Shown here in pieces: positions 49,290 through 57,477 of a stretch of 64,000 nucleotides of DNA. The DNA is from Embleya sp040629175 (GTDB lineage Bacteria > Actinomycetota > Actinomycetes > Streptomycetales > Streptomycetaceae), in NCBI RefSeq assembly GCF_040629175.1, contig NZ_JBEXUX010000028.1:59197-123196 (forward strand), read 5' to 3'. Each line of letters begins with the position of its first letter. The first letter of the stretch is position 1. The notes under the pieces were generated by a model. It was not told the DNA's origin, did not search any database, and saw nothing but the letters and a program-made list of their open reading frames with translations. The position numbers and the translations under genes were made by a program.

Positions 49290-50558
49290 ATGCGGGCCGA
49301 AGTGGGGGAGCACGGGGAGCGGGTGGAGCAGCCGGCAAGCACGCGGGCACGGATCGTCGGCGTGGACGTCGCCCGCGCCCTCGCCATCCTGGGCATGTTC
49401 GCCTCACACGTCGGCCCCGACCCCTACGACGGCGGCGTGGACACCCTGGTTCAGGGCGTCTCCGGCCGTGCCTCCGCGCTGTTCGCGTTCCTGGCCGGCG
49501 TCTCGCTGGTGCTGATGTCCGGCCGGGCACCGCTGCGCGGTCGCAGTCGGCGCACCTCGGCCGTCGTGGTCCGGGTGCTGATCAGGGCCGTGTTGTTGAT
49601 CCCGCTCGGCATGTGGCTGGCCGATCTGGACACCGGCGTGCTGGTCATCCTCGCCTTCTACGGCCTCTACTTCCTGCTCGCCTGGCCCGCGCTGTGGCTG
49701 ACCACCCGCGCGCTGGTGCTGCTCGCGGCGGGCTGGGCCCTGCTCGGGCCGATCGCCTCGTACCTGCTGCGCAGGAGCGGCGGCACCGGCGACGTTCGCT
49801 ACGCGGCACCCGGCTTCGACGACTGGCAGGGCCCGGGTCACCTGTTCGAGACGCTGTTCCTGACCGGCAGCTACCCGGCGATCACCTGGCTGCCGTTCGT
49901 CTTCGCCGGGATGGCGGTCGGCCGGCTGCGACTTGCCGACCTGCGGGTCCAGCGCGCGTTCGTCGGGATCGGTACCGGGCTGGCCGTGCTCGGGTACGGC
50001 GGGTCCTGGCTCGTGGTCGAGGTGTTCACCGGCGACCGACTCGCCCGCGACGCGGAGCCGTCCGGCGTGTTCGACCTGATCCACAGCCGGGTCGGCTCGG
50101 TCCCGGTGTCCGATCCCGCGTGGTTGACCGTCGCCGAGGGCCACACCGGCACGCCGTTCGAGATCGTCGGCGCGATCGGCGTGGCCCTGGCCCTGCTCGG
50201 CCTGACCCTGCTGGCCTGCCGCGCCTGGATCGGCCGGATCGTGCTCGACCCGCTGATCTGCGTCGGGGCGATGGCGCTCACCGTGTACACCGCCCACCTG
50301 ATCGTGATCGAGCGCTGGTTCCCGCTCGACGCCGCGCAGAGCTGGAAGCGGCTGCTCGGCTTCGCCGTCACCGCGCTGCTGTTGTGCTGGATCTGGCGGC
50401 ACGTGTTGCGCAAGGGCCCGATGGAGGCGGCCCTGCACGTGCTCTCCGCGTTCCCCGCCCGCTGGGTGCGCGGGTCGACCCGGCCGGCCGAGTCGACCCG
50501 GCCGCAGGGGGGTGGGCCGACCTCGGCGGGCTCGATGGTGCACGAGTCGGATCGGTAG
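49290..50558 (+). CDS. DUF418/heparan-glucosaminide N-acetyltransferase-like membrane protein
   Basis: A 422-residue integral membrane protein with about ten helices. The N-terminal GVDVARALAILGMFASHVG is the signature of the acyltransferase-3-like DUF1624/DUF418 families, with a His in the first helix as in HGSNAT. The C-terminus (GAMALTVYTAHLIVIERW) corresponds to the DUF418 end. It may acylate a cell-wall or exported sugar; unproven. ATG 49290 or GTG 49323. Confidence 0.8.
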   Translation: MRAEVGEHGERVEQPASTRARIVGVDVARALAILGMFASHVGPDPYDGGVDTLVQGVSGRASALFAFLAGVSLVLMSGRAPLRGRSRRTSAVVVRVLIRAVLLIPLGMWLADLDTGVLVILAFYGLYFLLAWPALWLTTRALVLLAAGWALLGPIASYLLRRSGGTGDVRYAAPGFDDWQGPGHLFETLFLTGSYPAITWLPFVFAGMAVGRLRLADLRVQRAFVGIGTGLAVLGYGGSWLVVEVFTGDRLARDAEPSGVFDLIHSRVGSVPVSDPAWLTVAEGHTGTPFEIVGAIGVALALLGLTLLACRAWIGRIVLDPLICVGAMALTVYTAHLIVIERWFPLDAAQSWKRLLGFAVTALLLCWIWRHVLRKGPMEAALHVLSAFPARWVRGSTRPAESTRPQGGGPTSAGSMVHESDR

Positions 50559-50606
50559 TACCCGGCTCGGATCGGCGATGCCCGGGGTATCGGGCCGCGG
50601 CCCCGG

Positions 50607-51968
50607 TCAGCCCAGCAACCCCTGGGCCCTCGCGCGGGCGAGCCAGCCGGGGTACTCGTTCGTCATCATCTCGTAGAGCTGTCCGTCCGGGACGTTCGCC
50701 GGATCCTGCACCGAGAAGAAGTCGGCGTTGTCGAGGTAACGGCCGGTCAGGTCGTCCAACTCCTCCAGGAACGAGAAGCCGCCCGGCCGACCGAGCCCCA
50801 TGAACTGCCAGAAGATCGGCTCGAAGCTGGAGTAGGTCATCTGCTCGCGCGTCGCATCGCGGGAGGTGGTCTGGCCGTCGGTGATGAACATGACGTAGAC
50901 GGGCAGGTCGTTGGCGAGCGGCTGGTGCCGCGGCCCGCTGCCGCCGAAGTAGTGCTCGCGGACCAGCCGCATGGCGCCGGCGTAGTCGGTCGAGCCCTCC
51001 AGCCCCGGGTTCTTGCGGATCCGCTCGGCCCAGCCCTGGTACTCGCCCAGCCCGAGTTGGCCGATCGCGTGGCCGCGGGAGCCGAACAGGAATACGTCCA
51101 CGGCCGCGTTGTCGTCGAAGCGCAGGCCGAGCGAGAGCACCCGCTCCGCGAGCGCCTGCACCTTGCCGCGCTTGAACAGCGACTGCATCGAGTACGAGAT
51201 GTCCAGGCACAGGGCGACCCGCGCGGTGTGCTCGCCGAGGCCGCGCTTCTCCAGGCTCACGGCGGCCTGCTTGGTCAGGTTGAGCAACTGCGGGTGCCCC
51301 TCCCGGGCGAGCCGCTTCTCCATGTCGACCAGATTCTGCTTCTTCAGGCTGACCGCGGGTGCCGCGGGCGGCGGCGTGCTCGGCCTGGCGGGCGCCGGCG
51401 CGCTCGGGGCGCTCGGCGTGCTTGCCGCGCTCGGCGCGTCGTCGGCGGCGACCTCGATGCCGAAGTCGGTGGCCAGGCCGGTCAGCCCGGACGCGTACCC
51501 CTGGCCGACCGCGCGGAACTTCCAGGCCCCGCCGCGCAGATAGAACTCGCCGAACAGGAACGCCGTCTCGGTGGACGCCTCGTCGATGTCGAATTCGGCG
51601 ATCGGACCGCCCTGCGCGGACACCACGTGCAGGGCCAGCCCCGGCACCTGCCCGAACGTGCCGCCGTCGGCGGACGCGCCGATCACCACCCGCTCGACGT
51701 CCGCCGGCATCGCGGCCAGGTTCACCCGGATCGTGTCGGTGACGAAGCCGTCGGCGGCGGGCCGCTTACCGTCGTGCCGGACCGCGCCGGCGGCGTCCGA
51801 GGGCTGGTTGTAGAAGACGAAATCCGCCTCCGTGCGCACCTTCCCGGCGGCGTTCAGCAGCAGCGCCGAGGCGTCCACGTCGGGGGCACCCGCCGCGCGC
51901 CAGGTCAGGACCGCCCGAAGCTCGGCAGTCGGTACCGGAGTGTTCCCGCCCTTGCTTATCTTCGCCAT
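50607..51968 (-). CDS. TerD domain - VWA domain fusion (TerF-like tellurium/stress protein)
   Basis: A 453-residue protein. Residues ~1-185 are a TerD-like domain (KISKGGNTPVP, DVDASALLLNAAGKVR, PAADGFVTDTIRVNL, YLRGGAWKFRAVGQGY). A Pro/Ala/Ser linker (~190-225) leads to a VWA domain: VALCLDISYSMQSLF with the MIDAS DxSxS, EGSTDYAGAM and MFITDGQTTS. Known: TerF and related proteins combine these modules in tellurite/phage-resistance-linked ter networks, where the VWA domain binds metal and partners. ATG 51968, or ATG 51977 three codons upstream. Confidence 0.9.
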   Translation of the reverse strand: MAKISKGGNTPVPTAELRAVLTWRAAGAPDVDASALLLNAAGKVRTEADFVFYNQPSDAAGAVRHDGKRPAADGFVTDTIRVNLAAMPADVERVVIGASADGGTFGQVPGLALHVVSAQGGPIAEFDIDEASTETAFLFGEFYLRGGAWKFRAVGQGYASGLTGLATDFGIEVAADDAPSAASTPSAPSAPAPARPSTPPPAAPAVSLKKQNLVDMEKRLAREGHPQLLNLTKQAAVSLEKRGLGEHTARVALCLDISYSMQSLFKRGKVQALAERVLSLGLRFDDNAAVDVFLFGSRGHAIGQLGLGEYQGWAERIRKNPGLEGSTDYAGAMRLVREHYFGGSGPRHQPLANDLPVYVMFITDGQTTSRDATREQMTYSSFEPIFWQFMGLGRPGGFSFLEELDDLTGRYLDNADFFSVQDPANVPDGQLYEMMTNEYPGWLARARAQGLLG

Positions 51969-52173
51969 GCCGCCCATCTTGCCCTTCTCGGGCAACGAAG
52001 GTGGGCGGGCGCCCGGCCCGGCCGCCGGGACCAGGCTTCGCACGCACGAACGAGCGGGTCTCGTCGGTGTCTTCGGCGCGGTCGGGGCGGGCCCCGGTGC
52101 GCGCGGGCGCATGGGGCCCGGGCGTGCCGTGCCCGCCGCCGGGTGTGCCCGTGTCCGCGACCGTGCCGCGCGG

Positions 52174-53487
52174 TCAGGCGCCGGTGAGTGCCGGTGCCCG
52201 CTCGTCCGGCACCGCGACCGGCCGCGCGTCGGTGGTGGTCGCCGCGAGGGTGAGCGGCATGGTCGTGATGGGGCTCGGCCGCCTTGGGGCCAAGATGACG
52301 ACGGGGACGGTTCGTGGCGCCCGGCCGGCGAGGGTGCTCGCGGTGTGGGCGGCGTGGGCGAGGGGGACGATGCACAGGGCGGCGGTGACGGCGATCAGGG
52401 CGCCGGTGGCGGGTGCGCCGAACGCGCCGAGGGCGGTCAGGCCGACGATCGGGCCGCAGGCGGCGCCGAAGGTGTTGGCCGACATGGCCGGCCCGCTCCA
52501 CCGGCCGCGCTCGTCCAGCGTGCCGGCCACGCCCAGGACGTAGGTGGTGACCGCCTGGCAGGAGGCGTTCCAGCCGAGCAGCCCCACCGCGTACAGCACC
52601 AGCCCGCCACGCGGCGCGCAGGTCACTGCCAACACCGCCATCGCCCCCGCGGCCACCGCCGTGATCAGCGGGACGGTCTTGGTCCGACCCCGCCCCGTCC
52701 ACGTGGCCACCACGACCCCGAGCACCCCGGCCAACAGGCACCCGGCGCACAACACGCTCACCGTCTTCGCGGACAGCCCCACCCGATCGGTGCCCACCCC
52801 GGAGGCGATCGCCCACAGCGCGTTCATCGCCACCGACCGCACCCCGAACGCGGTGGTCAACAACAACCCGGCGCGCCGATGGGGCGCCGGCCCGACCGCC
52901 GCCGAAGCATCGGCCGGAGCCGCCGCCGGCAGATGACGCACCATCGGCAACGCGCCCAGACCGACCGTCGCCATCAATCCCACGGTGGCGAGTCGACCAC
53001 CACCGAGCAGCGGCACCAGGGCGTACAGCCCGGTCCCGGACAGCGCCACCACCAACATCGCGATGCCGGACGTCCGGCCCGGATCACGGGTGCCGGCCAT
53101 CGCGGCCGTGGCCACGGTCAGCGCCATCCCGCTGCCCGCGCCGCCGACGATCGCGCCAGCGACGGCGAGCCACGTATTGCCGGTGATCGCCGCGAGGGCG
53201 AAGCCGCCGACCATCAGGAGCAGCCCGATCCGGGCCTGTCGTAGGCGCCCCGTGCCGCCCGCCGCGCGGGTGACGGCCGCACCCGCGAGCGCGGAGCCGA
53301 GCAGGGCGGCGGTGCCGATCGCGCCGGCGGCGGTGCCGGACAGGCCCAGGCCGGTGCGGACGGCGTCGAGGAAGGCGGGCAGCAGGTTGGCCATCAGGAA
53401 GCCGGCCGAGGCCAGGATCGAGATGGCCGCGACGGCGGAGCCGGACCGGGCCGCGCGGGCGCGCGCGGGCAGGGTGAAGACGAACAC
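52174..53487 (-). CDS. MFS transporter (YbfB/CynX-like)
   Basis: A 437-residue transporter with twelve hydrophobic segments, starting GSAVAAISILASAGFLMANLLPAFLDAV, and the CynX/YbfB-like spacing of two six-helix halves separated by HLPAAAPADASAAVGPAPHRR. The C-terminal ~35 residues are hydrophilic. Motif A is weak, as in this subfamily. Substrate unknown. GTG 53487 is preferred over an upstream in-frame start at 53706, which would add an Arg/Pro-rich stretch unlike any MFS lead. Confidence 0.8.
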   Translation of the reverse strand: MFVFTLPARARAARSGSAVAAISILASAGFLMANLLPAFLDAVRTGLGLSGTAAGAIGTAALLGSALAGAAVTRAAGGTGRLRQARIGLLLMVGGFALAAITGNTWLAVAGAIVGGAGSGMALTVATAAMAGTRDPGRTSGIAMLVVALSGTGLYALVPLLGGGRLATVGLMATVGLGALPMVRHLPAAAPADASAAVGPAPHRRAGLLLTTAFGVRSVAMNALWAIASGVGTDRVGLSAKTVSVLCAGCLLAGVLGVVVATWTGRGRTKTVPLITAVAAGAMAVLAVTCAPRGGLVLYAVGLLGWNASCQAVTTYVLGVAGTLDERGRWSGPAMSANTFGAACGPIVGLTALGAFGAPATGALIAVTAALCIVPLAHAAHTASTLAGRAPRTVPVVILAPRRPSPITTMPLTLAATTTDARPVAVPDERAPALTGA

Positions 53488-54120
53488 GTGAAGCTCGGTT
53501 TCCGAACGGGCCGCCGGCGGCAGGCGCGGGCGCCGCCACGAGGCGGGCCGGCGAGCGCGGCGAGGCAGGGGAGCGCGGCCGGCCGAGGGCCCGTCGTGGG
53601 GACGAACGGGGCGCTTCGGCGCGGCGGGGTGCTCTGGGTGCGCGCGCGGACGTGCCCGAGGAAGGACGTACGAGCCGCGCGTGGGGCGACCGGCGGCGAA
53701 GGGCACGGTCGCGGGGGCCGCAGCGGGCGGCCGAGGCGGAAGGGGGGTGTTACACGGGCGTCCTGGCAGGAAGGCGGGGCGAGGGAGGGTCTGCGAGGCC
53801 CGGTGAGGTCGGCGTCCGACGCGACCCGCCCGGGGTACGACAAGCCCGTACGCGCGGACGCGGCCGGCTCGGCGCGCTCAGAGTGGCATCCTGGGCGGCG
53901 CGATGTCCAGGTTCATTGGTTTGGAATCCGTCACAGGTGGGTGTGGCGCGCGAGTCACCCGCATCGGGCATCTCGACGCGGTGCCGATCAGGACCCGGCC
54001 ATCGGGCGGGCAGAGGGCGGCCCGAAGCGGTCGGACACGGCCGTTTTGCAGCAGGACTCGATCTCGCTCCCATCCTGTGTTAGTCTGAAGCCTGTTGCAG
54101 TTGTGGTTCGCATCATCTTC
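53488..54120. other. Long non-coding stretch between MFS and cold-shock genes
   Basis: About 630 nt. Open frames run through it on both strands but are Arg/Gly-rich, lack RBSs and match no family, so I call no gene. The last part should contain the promoter of the cold-shock gene; TGTGTTAGTCT (54073-54083 region) resembles an extended -10. Confidence 0.4.
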
Positions 54121-54125
54121 TGAGT

Positions 54126-54182
54126 GCGCCTGTAGAGCTGTTCACTACAGGTGCATTTTGCATTTCGGTAGCTTCCGAAATG
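54126..54182 (+). promoter_or_regulatory. Two-hairpin 5' leader of the cold-shock gene
   Basis: Hairpin 1: GCGCCTGTAG (54126-54135) with CTACAGGTGC (54145-54154), one G-T pair. Hairpin 2: CATTTCGG (54161-54168) with CCGAAATG (54175-54182), loop TAGCTT. They lie 75 nt upstream of the start in an unusually AT-rich leader, consistent with a temperature-sensitive csp leader. Confidence 0.6.
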
Positions 54183-54257
54183 AGGGCGAAAAACGCGGCG
54201 ACGCCCGGATTCACGAAGTGTGGATTCGTTCATCGGCCCACATGTAGGGAGAAAAAT

Positions 54258-54461
54258 ATGGCTACCGGAACCGTGAAGTGGTTCAACTCGGAAAAGGGCT
54301 TCGGCTTCATCGCGCAGGACGGTGGCGGCGACGACGTCTTCGCCCACTTCTCCGCGATTCAGGGCAACGGCTACCGTGAGCTCGTCGAGGGCGAAGCCGT
54401 CGAATTCGACGTCGTGCAGGGCCAGAAGGGCCTCCAGGCGGAGAACATCAACCGCCTCTGA
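54258..54461 (+). CDS. Cold-shock protein (CspA family)
   Basis: A 67-residue single CSD beta-barrel: MATGTVKWFNSEKGFGFIAQ with RNP1 (KGFGFI), then DVFAHFSAI (RNP2-like VFAHF), as in the very abundant Streptomyces SC 7.0-type cold-shock proteins that bind single-stranded RNA/DNA. ATG 54258 is preceded by GGGAGAAAA. The gene has a structured leader and a strong terminator at 54481, so it forms a monocistronic unit. Confidence 0.95.
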   Translation: MATGTVKWFNSEKGFGFIAQDGGGDDVFAHFSAIQGNGYRELVEGEAVEFDVVQGQKGLQAENINRL

Positions 54462-54480
54462 TCTTCACCGATCAGCACGA

Positions 54481-54520
54481 CCGAGGGCCGGTGCCGCACT
54501 TGTGCGGCGCCGGCCCTCGG
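54481..54520 (+). terminator. Intrinsic terminator of the cold-shock gene
   Basis: CCGAGGGCCGG (54481-54491) pairs with CCGGCCCTCGG (54510-54520); the inner GCCGCA/TGCGGC helix continues it to a CTTG loop. It is followed by CGTTTTCC, a short U-tract. Confidence 0.88.
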
Positions 54521-54566
54521 CGTTTTCCGGACGGCGTTCCTGCCGCGGTACGTCCGGGACGGCGGG

Positions 54567-56318
54567 TCAGGTCGTCTTCGCCAGGCCCGGTGAGCCCTCC
54601 GCGCCGAGCGCCGCCAGCTCCTCCTCGACCCGACGCGCGTGTGCCTGCTCGTCCTCCCGCGCCTTGCGCGGACTCCAGCGGCCGGCCATCACGAACACGC
54701 ACGGGATGAACAGCGCCTGACACGCCAGGGTCAGCCACCACCAGCGCATCCACTCGTCGCTCGCGCGATCCTTGGCCTTCTGTACCTCCTCGCCGTGGTC
54801 GATCAGGACCCCCAGCGACTTTTGCTTCTGTTCGACCAGATTCAGCTTGGCCAGGTCACCGCCGGCCAGTTGCAACGCCTTGATCTGCAACTCGACCGGG
54901 ATCGACGCGCGGTCGGGGAACCGGGACATTCGGATGAACAGCTCCGGATCCTTTTGCACCAACTCCAGCGCGGGACCCGCGTCCGCCTGCGCCGCGACCA
55001 CCTCCTCGCCGTGGTTCACCAGCGGCGTCGCCGACGTGACGATCACCGGCGTGAACACCGCCGACACCGACACCACGATCCGAATGATCCAGCCCCACAC
55101 CGCCAACCCGGTCGCGGTGGCCGCGGGGTTGTGCTTCTCGACGGTCTCGGTGTACCCGGCCATCCACGGCGCGTAGGTCAGTCCGCTGCACACGCCGATG
55201 CCGACCAGGAGCCACGCGAACGTGTAGTAGTCCGTGTCCGGCTTGTCGGTGGTCAGCGCGAACAGGAACGTGAACACCACCGTGCCGACGCCGCCCACGA
55301 TCATGAACGGCTTGCGCACCCGGGTCAGGTCGGAGGCGATGCCGACCACGACGAGGGCGATCGCGTTGGCGCCCCAGTACCAGTTGGCGAGCGCGTTGGT
55401 GCGCTGTTCGGAGTAGCCGTAGACGGTCGAGTAGTAGACGACCAGGTTGCCGACGACCGTGTAGTAGAACATCAGGTGCAGGCTGATCCCGAGCGCGGGC
55501 GCGAGGATGTCCAGCCGCATCATCTGCCGCCAGTGGCTCTTCTGCGCGGCCTCCACGTCCAGGCCGCGGGCCCTGGCCTCGATCAGCGCCTTGTCCCGCA
55601 GCGAGACCATGAGTTGATCGCGCAGCGCCGGGGACAACTCGCGCAGCCCGAACAGCGCGATCACGAACACGACCAGGCCGGCGATGCCCGCGTACCGGAA
55701 CTCGTCCTGCCAACTGCTGGTGTCCAGCGTGTTGCTGCTGACCGTGGTGACCACCAGGCTGCCGACGATCGGCCCCAGCGTCCAGAAGCCCATCGCGCCC
55801 GCTCGACCCACCTGCGGCGAGAAGTCGCGGATCAGCGCGGGCGTGGCGACCAGGGCCATGCCCTCGACGATGTTGACCAGCGCCATGAAGAACAGGAACC
55901 AGCCCTTGCTCTGCGCGTTGGGCAACGCGAACAGCACGAGCACGCCGGTCAGCGCCAGGCCGTACACGACCAGGTTGGCTCGACCCCACCGGTCGGCGAG
56001 GCCGGCCAGCAGCGAGGCGAACGCGCCGACCGCGTTGCCGACGACCGAGATCATCGTCGCGTACATGAAGGTCATGCCGTACTCGTGCATCAGCAGCGTG
56101 GAGACCGCGTACTGGATGTACAGCTCGTAGTAGAGGATCACCGAGCCGATGACCACGATGGACAGGTAGAAGATCCGCGCGCCGTTGGTCGGGTAGCGGT
56201 CCAATCGGCGGTGCCACAGGCTGCGGAGCAATGCGGGCAACGGGCCGGGAGGCGCCGCCGGCGAAGGCTCGGGATCGCTCGCGGCCGGTGGGCCCGGTGG
56301 GGACGTGGTGGAAGACAT
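54567..56318 (-). CDS. Large MFS transporter with extended periplasmic loop
   Basis: A 583-residue MFS protein. Helix 1 is in YLSIVVIGSVILYYELYIQ and the motif-A-like GLADRWGRANLVVYG follows helix 2. It has two unusual inserts: a cytoplasmic loop (RDQLMVSLRDKALIEARARG) and a ~110-residue hydrophilic segment between late helices (GEEVVAAQADAGPALELVQKD, LVEQKQKSLGVLIDHGEEV). The C-terminal tail is an acidic-basic helix. It resembles the long actinobacterial MFS carriers annotated near lipid/steroid genes; the substrate is not inferable. ATG 56318 follows GAGGAGG. Confidence 0.85.
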   Translation of the reverse strand: MSSTTSPPGPPAASDPEPSPAAPPGPLPALLRSLWHRRLDRYPTNGARIFYLSIVVIGSVILYYELYIQYAVSTLLMHEYGMTFMYATMISVVGNAVGAFASLLAGLADRWGRANLVVYGLALTGVLVLFALPNAQSKGWFLFFMALVNIVEGMALVATPALIRDFSPQVGRAGAMGFWTLGPIVGSLVVTTVSSNTLDTSSWQDEFRYAGIAGLVVFVIALFGLRELSPALRDQLMVSLRDKALIEARARGLDVEAAQKSHWRQMMRLDILAPALGISLHLMFYYTVVGNLVVYYSTVYGYSEQRTNALANWYWGANAIALVVVGIASDLTRVRKPFMIVGGVGTVVFTFLFALTTDKPDTDYYTFAWLLVGIGVCSGLTYAPWMAGYTETVEKHNPAATATGLAVWGWIIRIVVSVSAVFTPVIVTSATPLVNHGEEVVAAQADAGPALELVQKDPELFIRMSRFPDRASIPVELQIKALQLAGGDLAKLNLVEQKQKSLGVLIDHGEEVQKAKDRASDEWMRWWWLTLACQALFIPCVFVMAGRWSPRKAREDEQAHARRVEEELAALGAEGSPGLAKTT

Positions 56319-56781
56319 GCGGCCTCCTCGACGAGCGTGGGTCTATCGAGGTACAGGGGGGTGTTGGGGAAACACGGCCGTGCGAAATACGTCGGACCGG
56401 GGGGAAGGGACGACCCCCCGGGCCCACGCGTGGAGTGACCTTAGTACCGGCCGGTAGCGCGCTACCAGAGCGAACGCCAAGAAATGGAACGGGTTTCGAT
56501 TTCGATCGCGGGCAATGGCTGTACCTGGGCGGATGCGGGCGGTCGAACGCGCGGGCCGGTCAAGGCCGTTCCGCAAAGACCCGACCGGCGCGGTCCGTGC
56601 CGGCCCGCGAGTCCGGGCGGGCGATTTCCGGGAAAGGCGACGGTCGGATCCCGGCGACGGTCGTTGTTGCCGAAATCCGGAGATCGATTGGGAAACACTT
56701 GCGCACCCGGTTCGGGCCCGCGTGGGTGCCGTCGCGTTCTACCGTGGACCCACCGTTATCGCCCGATGCAAGGGGTATCGC
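56319..56781. other. 463-bp divergent gap
   Basis: Lies between the MFS gene (-) and a hypothetical gene (+). It contains G-rich runs (GGGGGGTG near 56354, GGGGGGAAGGG near 56400) and an AT-richer patch at 56470-56500, but I found no clear promoter pair, palindrome or gene. Confidence 0.35.
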
Positions 56782-57441
56782 GTGGAATCGATCTCGGTGG
56801 ACCTGCTGAGCGGGCTTGCCGCGGGAGCCGGCGGCGACGCCGGCCGTCTGGCCTGGACGCGCCTCGTGGAACTGGTGCGGACCCCGCTGCCGCCCGAGGC
56901 GGAGCGGCCCGAGGGCGAGCCGGGCGCGATACCGCCGGCGGCGGGGTCGCCGCGTGCGGCCGGGGCGTCCGTACCGCGTCGCCCGGCGCCGATACCCACG
57001 GGCGAGTTGGAGTTGACCCTGCTCGGGCACGAGACGCCGGGTGGGCTGCGGGCCTACACCCGGGCCTACGCGCTGGCCGGCGCACTGTCGCTGCGGGCCG
57101 AACGGGATCCGGACTTCGCCCGGTCGATCGACCGGTGGTACGCGGACGCGCGGCGGATCGGGACGGCCGGGGACGGGACGGGGGACGGTGGGCCGGGCGC
57201 GGGCGGCTGTTGCCGTGCGGGAGCGGGTGGGCACGACGTGATCGTGCGTGGGGAGGGCGTGGCGGCCTGGGAGGGTCCGGACGGGCCGTTTCGGGTCGGG
57301 GCGGTGGGGCCGCGTCCGGTTGCTCCGCCGGGTGGCTCGGCGGCGGAGGGGGAGGGCGAGGGCAGTCCGGGGGAGTCCGGGGAATCGGGCGGCTCGGGTG
57401 ACCCGGGGGACTCGGGTGGTGGGCGCGACGGATCGTGCTGA
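56782..57441 (+). CDS. Hypothetical protein with Gly/Ser/Glu-rich C-terminus
   Basis: A 219-residue protein without a family I recognise. Residues ~1-120 look folded (ISVDLLSGLAAGAGGDAGRLAWTRLVELV, GELELTLLGHETPGGLRAYTRAYALAGALSLRA, SIDRWYADARRI). They are followed by VIVRGEGVAAWEGPDGPF and a tail of acidic Gly/Ser repeats ending in Cys. No signal peptide or membrane helix. GTG 56782 is chosen where the folded region begins. It converges with the TPR gene at 57478; a functional link is possible but unsupported. Confidence 0.55.
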   Translation: MESISVDLLSGLAAGAGGDAGRLAWTRLVELVRTPLPPEAERPEGEPGAIPPAAGSPRAAGASVPRRPAPIPTGELELTLLGHETPGGLRAYTRAYALAGALSLRAERDPDFARSIDRWYADARRIGTAGDGTGDGGPGAGGCCRAGAGGHDVIVRGEGVAAWEGPDGPFRVGAVGPRPVAPPGGSAAEGEGEGSPGESGESGGSGDPGDSGGGRDGSC

Positions 57442-57477
57442 GGCGGGTGCGGGGCTGGGCGAACTCCGGGTGCCGGC

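Noticed and set aside
53488..54123. Arg/Gly-rich open frame upstream of the cold-shock gene
   Set aside because: No RBS or family resemblance, and it runs through the structured leader region; judged non-coding.
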